Below are positions 1 to 4,863 of a DNA stretch of 6,125 nt, piece after piece. The notes beneath the pieces are model-generated. The model ran no database searches. It was not told the DNA's origin and saw only the letters and a list, made by a program, of their open reading frames with translations. The DNA is from Bdellovibrionales bacterium (lineage in GTDB: Bacteria; Bdellovibrionota; Bdellovibrionia; Bdellovibrionales; UBA1609), in the NCBI GenBank assembly GCA_026648125.1, contig JAPKGD010000130.1, positions 1 through 6,125 on the forward strand. Reading direction: 5' to 3'. The position numbers and the translations under genes are program-made. Each line of letters opens with the position of its first letter. Position 1 is the first letter of the stretch.

Positions 1-1
1 C

Positions 2-172
2 GCCGCCGCCGAGATACAGAACATCTCCGGGGCGGTGCAGTCCTCCTCGGCGATCATCGAGGATCTCGGACAGCAGTCCGACCAGATCACCTCGATCGTC
101 AAGACCATCCGCGAGATCGCGGACCAGACCAACCTGCTCGCCCTCAATGCCGCCATCGAGGCGGCCCGCGCG
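2..172 (+). CDS. Methyl-accepting chemotaxis protein, internal fragment (open at the left edge, truncated at the right)
   Basis: This is a piece of the cytoplasmic signalling domain of a chemotaxis receptor, the coiled-coil hairpin that contacts CheA and CheW. The frame is open from the window edge. It encodes 57 residues ending in NLLALNAAIEAARA, the near-invariant approach to the hairpin tip, preceded by the typical IVKTIREIADQT. In intact family members this motif is followed by a glycine-rich turn (usually GE-GRGFAVVA) and a second helix; here it switches directly to unrelated sequence. The sensor, membrane segments, HAMP domain and distal methylation helix are all absent from the window. 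GC is high (40 of 60 bases in 1-60), unlike the genes from 585 onward. The family call is very secure; the start lies outside the window. The fragment cannot act as a receptor as it stands. Confidence 0.93.
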
Positions 173-586
173 GCCTGTCTCGACGCCGGGGACGGTCTGC
201 CCTTCGAGGCGCTCGAAGCCGAGGTCGACGGCGAGGATCTCGCGACTCTCGCCGTGCAGCTCGCACAGCTCGATGCCGAGCGTGCCCGCACCCTCGAGAG
301 TCGCGAAGCGCTCGTGCAGGCCGTGACCGCGGACGAGTCCGAGCTGCGTCGCTACGGCGGCCAGGAGGATGCGGCGCTTGCCGAGGCGAGACGACAGGAG
401 GCGCTCGCCGCGATGGGCGATGCCATCGAACGCTACGTGAAGGTCTTCGTGGCGGCACGGCTCCTGAGCTGGTGCATCGACCGGTATCGGGAAGAGAAGC
501 AGGGCCCGCTGCTCGTGCGCGCGAGCGAGATCTTCTCGATCCTGACCCGTGGCTCCTTCGGGCGCCTGATGGTCGACTTCGACGGC
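173..586 (+). CDS. YhaN-like SMC-type AAA ATPase, C-terminal-half fragment truncated at both ends
   Basis: About 138 codons continue in frame from the chemotaxis fragment but belong to a different family. The first two-thirds is charged, Ala/Glu/Arg-rich coiled coil (roughly residues 15-100 of the piece). It is followed by a block of the type ERYVKVFVAARLLSWCIDRY, then QGPLLVRASEIFSILTRGSF and LMVDFDG. That block is what I recognise from the region just before the C-terminal ATPase lobe of YhaN/SMC-like proteins, which resemble Rad50 and RecF. The ABC signature, Walker B and D-loop that should follow are missing, because the family match ends near 586. The frame then runs nine foreign codons to a TGA at 611-613. 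The N-terminal Walker A lobe is also absent. GC is as high as in the chemotaxis piece (43 of 60 in 181-240), so both may come from one high-GC donor. Family assignment is from recalled consensus, not alignment. Confidence 0.72.
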
Positions 587-1070
587 AGGACTGAATTGGC
601 GCAAAGATCTTGAGCAAAGAGCCAAGGCGCAAAGCCTTGCCGCCAAGGGCGGAAAACAACTGCCCGTACAAAGAGTGACGGACTTTCTCGCAAAAAAAAG
701 TGGCCCCGCGCTGAAGTCTTCGTGCCCGAGCGGCGTGGTCGCCACTCGCCTCGATCAACTCCTGCCCGACGCCTTAAACAAAGCGCTTGGCGAAAGCGTT
801 CAACAGTTTGATCGCTGGATGAAGGGCTTTATTAGCGATGAGGCTCAGTTTCATGGGGTTGAATCAAGAACTTCTTGTCCGATCCGCATCACCCGAGACA
901 AAGCATCACTTCAATCGCTGAGCCACAAGGGTCTTTACCCCTCTGGAGAAGGAGCTGGCTACGCCGGCGGAATCACATCAGCCGCCTGTGACGGAATTGC
1001 CATTGCTGATGTGATCGCACAAGAGGTGGCCTCGCGCTCAATTGGTCACCATAGCCCTCATTCAAGTTGA
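585..1070 (+). CDS. FAD-dependent dehydrogenase (COG2509 type), C-terminal fragment lacking its N-terminal two-thirds
   Basis: The frame encodes about 161 residues matching the C-terminal end of the uncharacterised COG2509 NAD(P)/FAD-dependent oxidoreductases, soluble flavoproteins of roughly 450-550 residues. Diagnostic blocks, in order, are AGLNWRKDLEQRA (residues 1-13), LPVQRVTDFLA near 27-37, FDRWMKGF, TSCPIRITRD (96-105), and GLYPSGEGAGYAGGI (116-130) followed by SAACDGIAIADVI. The glycine-rich GEGAGYAGGI segment closes the FAD site in this fold. The N-terminal dinucleotide-binding GxGxxG domain is missing because the sequence switches to the high-GC YhaN piece near 581-590. A GTG at 675 could be read as a start for 131 residues, but family similarity continues upstream to about 585, so it is internal. 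GC here is about 50% (30 of 60 in 841-900), like the genes to the right. It is non-functional as present. The protein ends at the TGA at 1068-1070. Confidence 0.85.
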   Translation, partial: AGLNWRKDLEQRAKAQSLAAKGGKQLPVQRVTDFLAKKSGPALKSSCPSGVVATRLDQLLPDALNKALGESVQQFDRWMKGFISDEAQFHGVESRTSCPIRITRDKASLQSLSHKGLYPSGEGAGYAGGITSAACDGIAIADVIAQEVASRSIGHHSPHSS

Positions 1071-1177
1071 ACTTCAGACGCCCGAGACAGCATTTACGAT
1101 TTGGTCGAGCACTGAAATTAAACTTGCAGTCATTTTCCATATCAGGATTAAGACGCTCCCAACTCATATGAGAAGGT

Positions 1178-1183
1178 AAAGGT
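1178..1183 (+). promoter_or_regulatory. Ribosome binding site for the secreted hypothetical protein
   Basis: AAAGGT ends 7 bases before the ATG at 1191. A second purine run, AGAAGG at 1171-1176, would serve the in-frame GTG at 1182 with a 5-base gap. The ATG is preferred because it gives the tighter signal peptide and a normal spacing, but the GTG is not excluded. Confidence 0.5.
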
Positions 1184-1190
1184 GTATACC

Positions 1191-1652
1191 ATGTTTAAAA
1201 TATTTTTAGCCTTGGCAACAATTCTTACAACCTTGCCGGCTTTTTCCCACCCCAACCGAGAGACTTATACCTTTCAGTTGGAGCCCGGGACCAAGTTTAA
1301 GCTCATAGGTAATGTGAACATCCCGCCCCACTTTAACCAGTCCATCGCCTACCCTGATTTTGCCAACATCGCTTTGGGCCTTAAACCCTCTCAGATACGT
1401 GATCTCTGCTATGAAAGCGGTGAGTGCTACTTTCAGGTGGCCGACATTCAGGGCTATGACCGAGAGCTCGAACAAGGTACGGTCCTAACCTTAAAGGATT
1501 TCAAAGGCTCCCGTGCCCAGCTCGTCACGGAGAGAGGTACCTCGGTTGTTATATACTGCCACCATGTAGGCCTTGAGTTTGGACGATGGCTTGATGCCTT
1601 AAGTGGAGTACTCGTGGTAGAGAGCTTTCCCGCACCACAAAAAATCCACTAA
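1191..1652 (+). CDS. Small exported protein of unknown function
   Basis: This 153-residue protein is not recognised. From the ATG at 1191 (an alternative GTG at 1182 adds MYT) it begins with MFKIFLALATILTTLPAFS. That is a short basic start, a hydrophobic core and a plausible signal peptidase I site after AFS (residue 19), so export to the periplasm or beyond is likely. There is no lipobox cysteine. The mature part (about 134 residues) contains three cysteines, C73, C79 and C123. C73 and C79 sit five residues apart in DLCYESGEC and could form a disulfide. The remainder is rich in alternating hydrophobic and polar residues, suggesting beta structure, with no transmembrane segment after the signal. 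Codon use and GC match the scp genes rather than the left end. It runs convergently to scpB. Reality as a gene is well supported by signal peptide, RBS and length; function is unknown. Confidence 0.8.
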   Translation: MFKIFLALATILTTLPAFSHPNRETYTFQLEPGTKFKLIGNVNIPPHFNQSIAYPDFANIALGLKPSQIRDLCYESGECYFQVADIQGYDRELEQGTVLTLKDFKGSRAQLVTERGTSVVIYCHHVGLEFGRWLDALSGVLVVESFPAPQKIH

Positions 1653-1667
1653 ACTCTCTTATAAAAT

Positions 1668-1686
1668 CGGGGCCTCATTGGCCCCG
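1668..1686 (-). terminator. GC-rich hairpin between convergent genes, probable terminator of the scpA-scpB transcript
   Basis: CGGGGCC (1668-1674) and GGCCCCG (1680-1686) are perfect inverted arms around a 5-base loop; one further T-A pair (1667/1687) gives an 8-bp stem. Read on the - strand the stem is followed after one A by four T's (1666-1663) and an AT-rich stretch, a short but acceptable intrinsic terminator 20 bases beyond the scpB stop. On the + strand it is followed by AAAATAATG with no T-run. It may still slow polymerase leaving the gene that ends at 1652, but it is not a standard terminator in that direction. Confidence 0.68.
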
Positions 1687-1706
1687 AAAATAATGCAGAG
1701 AAGAGC

Positions 1707-3113
1707 TTAAACTTCTGGTGGAACTTCGGGCAATGGTCCCACATGGTGAGCGGCCAGATCTGCCGTTATAGGCTCCTCTGCGGCACTGGCATCAACCGGT
1801 AGCTCTTGAGCTTCAGTAACTTGAGCCGGTTCGGCCGCCTCAATGGCCTCTCCTGCCGTCGCTCCCTCGCCTTGAGCCGCCGCGGCTTGGGCGACCTCAC
1901 TCAAGGCCGCCTTTGCAGCCTGGTCACGATCATAGCGCTCAAGCCAGCGGCGGTCCTGATCGGAAATCTCTTCGCCCACTGTCATGGCTTCGCGAATATC
2001 CTGAGCCCGCTCTGCATCTCTTTGCGCTTTCATTCGCGCTTTTTCCTGTTCAAAGAATTCCGTCGTGGTCGCTACTTTTTCAAGATCTGTGGCAATCTTT
2101 AATAGCTCTTCTTCGCCCTCGGAGTAAGTCGCACCGGCATCCTTTGAAAGTTGACCAGTGAGATCACCCAAAGTTTCTTTCTCTTCTTCTTCGCCAATCC
2201 CCTCTGGGATCAACTGATCAATTTCGTGGAGCGAAGGTAGTTCTTGAAGATTACGAAGCCCAAATACCTCTAAAAAGCGCCGACTGGTTCCGTAGAACAT
2301 CGGTTTTCCAGGCAACTCGCTTTTGCCCGCAAAGTGGACCAGACTTTTTTCCATCAGTGCTCGCAATAAATGACCCGATTCCACTCCGCGAATTTCATCG
2401 ATTTGAGATTTGGTCACCGGTTGCTTGTACGCCACGATGGCTAAAACCTCTAAGGCCGGACCAGAAACCCGAAACGGTCTCGCCTTAACGGTTCGGCGCA
2501 AGAAGTCCATGTTATCAACTTTAGTTCTTAGCTGATATCCGCCGGCGACTTCTTCGAGGTAAACCCCTCGACGTGCACCCGCATATTCAATCTGAAGATG
2601 ATCAAGAGCTCTCCGAATATGGTGAGAGCGAACATTGGTTCCCTTAAAGGCCGCCTTTAACATCGCCACACTCTGTGGACGGTCGGTTGAAAACAAAAGA
2701 CTTTCAACAACAGAGGCAATTTGATCTTCGTGAAGCTGCTCAACCTCTTCGATGGTTGCGGACTCAAAGCCCTCAAGCTCAGTTCCTTCCACAGACAAGT
2801 CCATTTGCCCGGCAGAAGAATCTTCCTCGTCAAAGACGATTGCGCTCGGCTCATCGTCTTCCGTTTGAAGAGCACTCAGGTCTTCTTCTGAAAAATCTCC
2901 CTCAAACTCTTCTTCGGCGTCCGCCAATAGCTGGGCCTCGCCGTCTTCGCTCACTTCATCTGCCCCGCCGTCGGTCAGCAAATCGTCCAAAGCCTCTGCC
3001 GCTCGACTGGCGAGGTTTTCAACTCGCTCGTTCGCCTCTGATGAGCCCTGGGAATTCTCACCAGTCACGTCGTCTGCCCATTCCAATTCAGCTTTTTTCT
3101 TTTTCTTACTCAT
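1707..3113 (-). CDS. scpB: Segregation and condensation protein ScpB, with long acidic N-terminal and charged C-terminal extensions
   Basis: ScpB is the winged-helix (kite) subunit that dimerises and binds the kleisin ScpA in the SMC-ScpAB complex, which compacts and helps segregate the chromosome. The conserved core lies at about residues 128-300 of 468. The first winged helix (about 130-200) contains VVESLLFSTDRP and GVYLEEVAGGYQLRT. The second (about 215-290) contains LEVLAIVAYKQPVTKSQIDE, IRGVESG, GKPMFYGTSRRFLEVFGL and the terminal ELPSL. Family members are usually about 180-250 residues. Here a lysine patch (SKKKKKAE) plus about 120 Asp/Glu/Ser-rich residues precede the core. About 165 residues follow it, first Glu/Lys/Arg-rich with helical character (about 335-405), then Ala/Glu/Pro-rich. 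The ATG at 3113-3111 is chosen for its ScpA overlap and a GAGGAG site. No frameshift is visible. Confidence 0.95.
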   Translation of the reverse strand: MSKKKKKAELEWADDVTGENSQGSSEANERVENLASRAAEALDDLLTDGGADEVSEDGEAQLLADAEEEFEGDFSEEDLSALQTEDDEPSAIVFDEEDSSAGQMDLSVEGTELEGFESATIEEVEQLHEDQIASVVESLLFSTDRPQSVAMLKAAFKGTNVRSHHIRRALDHLQIEYAGARRGVYLEEVAGGYQLRTKVDNMDFLRRTVKARPFRVSGPALEVLAIVAYKQPVTKSQIDEIRGVESGHLLRALMEKSLVHFAGKSELPGKPMFYGTSRRFLEVFGLRNLQELPSLHEIDQLIPEGIGEEEEKETLGDLTGQLSKDAGATYSEGEEELLKIATDLEKVATTTEFFEQEKARMKAQRDAERAQDIREAMTVGEEISDQDRRWLERYDRDQAAKAALSEVAQAAAAQGEGATAGEAIEAAEPAQVTEAQELPVDASAAEEPITADLAAHHVGPLPEVPPEV

Positions 3114-4093
3114 ATGGAGGGCTCCTCACTCAAGTTCAATACAACCGCCTCTGATCCCAGCTCTTCGGCTTCGAGCCTTCGCTCTTCGGCTTCAATTTCT
3201 TCGTCCGTGGCTGCATCATAAACGGTAGGTTCTTCTGAAGATTCACTGGGTACGCCCATCACCGTGGGCGTTTCAGAAACTGACTCCGCCAAAATTTGCT
3301 CAGCTACCTGCTCGGTGTGAACACTTTCGTAATTTTCAACTTGAGAGACCACGTCGCGATCAATAGATCTCTTTGTATCCACATGTACTTCGCCGTAGGT
3401 TTCAGATTGAAAGAGCGAGATAAATCCCATTTTTGCCAATTCGAGCAGAGACAAAAAGGTCACCAAAACTTGATTTGGCCGATCTTCGCCTTCCGCAGTG
3501 ACCAACTGAGAAAAGGTCACTCGCTGGCCCACCACGAGGTGTTCTTTCATTTCCAAAATTCGCGCAGCGATGGACTGCATGGCACCCACCACACGATGAA
3601 CACCCGACTTCATCGCACGAATGACTTTACGATACGAGGATATCAGCGCAAACAATGGATTCTCCTCAACCACGATTTCGTCATCTTGGGGTGCGGTTAA
3701 ATCCAGACGCTCGCCTCTTAGCCAAATATCTCTGCCGACCCAAGGACGCTCCGCAAGTTGCTTAGCCCCCTCCTGAAATTTTTGGTACTCCAGAAGGCGT
3801 TGAACAAGCTCTTTACGTGGATCCTCTTTTTCGATCTCTTCCCCCGCCTCATTGTACTGGGGCAAGAGCATTCGACTCTTGATCTGCAAAAGTGTTGCGG
3901 CCATGGCGACAAATTCCCCGGCCATCTCAAGATCCAGGCGTTTCATGGCGCGAATGTATTCAAGATATTGAGCAGTAATCTTTGATATATCGATATCAAA
4001 GATATCCATCTCTTGCTCCCGAATAAGGTGCAAAAGAAGGCCTAAGGGCCCCTCAAAGCGCTCTAATTGAATTTGTAGTCCCATGACACCCAT
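3110..4093 (-). CDS. scpA: Segregation and condensation protein ScpA (kleisin)
   Basis: ScpA is the kleisin that bridges the two SMC heads and carries the ScpB dimer. The 327-residue product opens with the family signature at residues 8-45: LERFEGPLGLLLHLIREQEM, then DIFDIDISKITAQYLEYI. EFVAMAATLLQIKSRMLLP (60-78) ends the N-terminal SMC-binding helical domain. The middle part (about 80-170) is the ScpB-binding linker. The C-terminal winged helix lies at about 175-240 (ILEMKEHL to VTFLSLLELAKMGFISLFQ). Family length is usually about 240-280; the excess is an acidic tail (about 258-327) with a run of the type DEEIEAEERRLEAEELGSEA. Start is uncertain between ATG 4093 and ATG 4084 (residue 4). 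The second fits usual family spacing slightly better, neither has a strong ribosome site, and an in-frame TGA at 4102-4100 rules out anything longer. It lies downstream of the protease gene and overlaps scpB by 4 bases. Confidence 0.96.
   Translation of the reverse strand: MGVMGLQIQLERFEGPLGLLLHLIREQEMDIFDIDISKITAQYLEYIRAMKRLDLEMAGEFVAMAATLLQIKSRMLLPQYNEAGEEIEKEDPRKELVQRLLEYQKFQEGAKQLAERPWVGRDIWLRGERLDLTAPQDDEIVVEENPLFALISSYRKVIRAMKSGVHRVVGAMQSIAARILEMKEHLVVGQRVTFSQLVTAEGEDRPNQVLVTFLSLLELAKMGFISLFQSETYGEVHVDTKRSIDRDVVSQVENYESVHTEQVAEQILAESVSETPTVMGVPSESSEEPTVYDAATDEEIEAEERRLEAEELGSEAVVLNLSEEPSI
3122..3127 (-). promoter_or_regulatory. Ribosome binding site of scpB, inside the end of scpA
   Basis: On the - strand GAGGAG (3127 down to 3122) stands 8 bases before the scpB ATG at 3113-3111. 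That ATG overlaps the scpA stop as ATGA (3113-3110). The pairing fixes the scpB start and indicates translational coupling, so the long acidic scpB N-terminus is part of the protein as annotated. Confidence 0.8.
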
Positions 4094-4118
4094 TGGCGTT
4101 CATTCAAGCAAGCTCGGA

Positions 4119-4156
4119 GCCTAAATTCAACAGGTCTTTTTGACGAAAATTTAGGC
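4119..4156. repeat. Nine-base perfect inverted repeat spanning the protease stop codon
   Basis: GCCTAAATT (4119-4127) and AATTTAGGC (4148-4156) are exact inverse complements separated by 20 bases. The right arm contains the TAA stop of the M50 protease gene (4153-4151). Neither strand has a T-run after the second arm, so it is not a standard terminator. Within the spacer GTC-TTTTT-GAC could form a minor inner stem. It may be an RNA hairpin affecting scpA expression or an mRNA end, a protein-binding palindrome, or chance. Confidence 0.45.
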
Positions 4157-4828
4157 AATGAGGCTCGACATCCAAAGAGCCGCTGAAAACAGCGAATTGG
4201 CGAGGATATAGACCGGAACCGCAAGATAGCGAAAAAGTCCCGTGACCATCAAGCCAATCAGGATCAGGGATGTCATTTGTTGATTGGCCTCAAGAAAATC
4301 GTTCCAGGAGTGGGGTAAAAACCGAGCGAGCACCTTTCCCCCATCTAATGGATGAAGCGGAATCATATTAAAAACCGCCAAAAAAAGATTGATCATCAAA
4401 AAGACCTTAAGAATTTCTTTGGCCCCCTCGAGACGGCCCCCGCTTCCGGGCTCAATGCGCATCATGACCACCAAAACCACGGTTGAAATGGCAGCAAGCA
4501 AAATATTGCTCAAGGGACCGGCAAGTGCCACCCAGAACATATCCTCTCGGGGATTTTTGAGATTTCTCTCATTGACCGGGACAGGCTTAGCCCACCCAAA
4601 AAATGGCAATTGAAATGCCAAAGCCATAATCGGCAATACAATTGTGCCAATAATATCAGCATGGGCTGTGGGATTCAGAGTCAACCGACCCATAATTTCA
4701 GCCGTTCGATCGCCCTTTCGTCGCGCCATCCATCCATGGGCATATTCATGAAAGCAAAGGGCGAACAAAAATGGTGCAAAGTAAACCAACACTCGGCTGA
4801 GAATTTCGGGCATATTCATCTCGCTCAT
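4151..4828 (-). CDS. Site-2 protease family (M50) membrane metalloprotease
   Basis: This is an intramembrane zinc protease of the compact bacterial M50 group without a PDZ domain; substrate unknown. From the ATG at 4828 it has 225 residues. The zinc-binding HEYAH motif (H27, E28, H31) lies in the first hydrophobic segment. The third ligand region is FNMIPLHPLDGGKV (153-166), with D162 the expected aspartate and N154 conserved. Other family marks are FFGWAKPVPVN (76-86) and ALAGPLSNI (101-109). About five hydrophobic segments are visible, near 10-30, 60-76, 98-122, 140-156 and 185-220. All catalytic residues are present, so activity is expected. Starts are ambiguous: an in-frame TTG at 4834 and ATGs at 4828, 4819 and 4813 all lack a strong ribosome site. 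The 4828 ATG is a compromise, overlapping by one base an alternative start of the divergent porin gene. scpA follows 57 bases downstream, probably on the same transcript. Confidence 0.92.
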   Translation of the reverse strand: MSEMNMPEILSRVLVYFAPFLFALCFHEYAHGWMARRKGDRTAEIMGRLTLNPTAHADIIGTIVLPIMALAFQLPFFGWAKPVPVNERNLKNPREDMFWVALAGPLSNILLAAISTVVLVVMMRIEPGSGGRLEGAKEILKVFLMINLFLAVFNMIPLHPLDGGKVLARFLPHSWNDFLEANQQMTSLILIGLMVTGLFRYLAVPVYILANSLFSAALWMSSLIA

Positions 4829-4863
4829 GCCCAAAACTTATACTAATGTCGATGCGATGACAA
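4829..4863. promoter_or_regulatory. Candidate divergent promoter region between the M50 protease and FadL-type genes
   Basis: On the + strand TATACT (4839-4844) is a good -10 hexamer, but the best -35 candidate (TTCATC, 4815-4820, 18-base spacer) is poor. Initiation would fall near 4851, leaving only a few bases before the ATG at 4857. On the - strand TTGTCA (4863-4858) and TATAAG (4842-4837) resemble -35 and -10 hexamers with a short 15-base spacer. The gap between the two reading frames is so small that promoters must overlap coding sequence here. Assigned by eye from sigma-70 consensus only. Confidence 0.33.

Noticed and set aside
1..613. The left-end open frame as a novel receptor-ATPase fusion protein or signalling system
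   Set aside because: Both partners are cut inside essential regions, the frame ends nine codons after a second joint, and composition differs from the rest. Chimera is far more likely than a new domain architecture.
623..652. Two tandem hairpins, CAAGGC/GCCTTG and CCGCC/GGCGG, considered as a terminator or attachment site
   Set aside because: They lie inside the dehydrogenase coding frame, where the encoded residues fit the family. There is no T-run or flanking repeat, so they are noted only as possible aids to template switching.
144..758. Long open frame on the - strand opposite the high-GC fragments (204 codons)
   Set aside because: It is rich in Arg, Pro, Ala and Ser as expected for an antisense frame of high-GC coding DNA. 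It crosses the 581-590 joint, and the + strand frames have clear family matches.
675..1070. GTG at 675 as a true start for a 131-residue protein
   Set aside because: Family similarity (WRKDLEQRA and LPVQRV) continues in the same frame upstream to about 585, so the GTG codes for an internal valine.
1061..1076. Short palindrome AAGTTGAACTT at the dehydrogenase stop as a terminator
   Set aside because: Arms of five AT-rich bases with a one-base centre and no T-run would not terminate.
1071..1170. Possible promoter upstream of the small secreted gene (TTGCAG at 1124-1129 and similar)
   Set aside because: No -10 hexamer of reasonable quality at 16-18 bases; too weak to annotate.
2675..3154. + strand frame of 159 codons opposite the scpB N-terminus
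   Set aside because: It is an antisense shadow of the acidic-coding stretch, has an Arg/Leu/Pro-rich product without recognisable motifs, and lies within a securely identified gene.
4827..4856. ATG at 4827 as the start of the FadL-type protein
   Set aside because: It would place ten polar residues before the signal peptide. The ATG at 4857 gives a classic basic start, hydrophobic core and AFA cleavage site.
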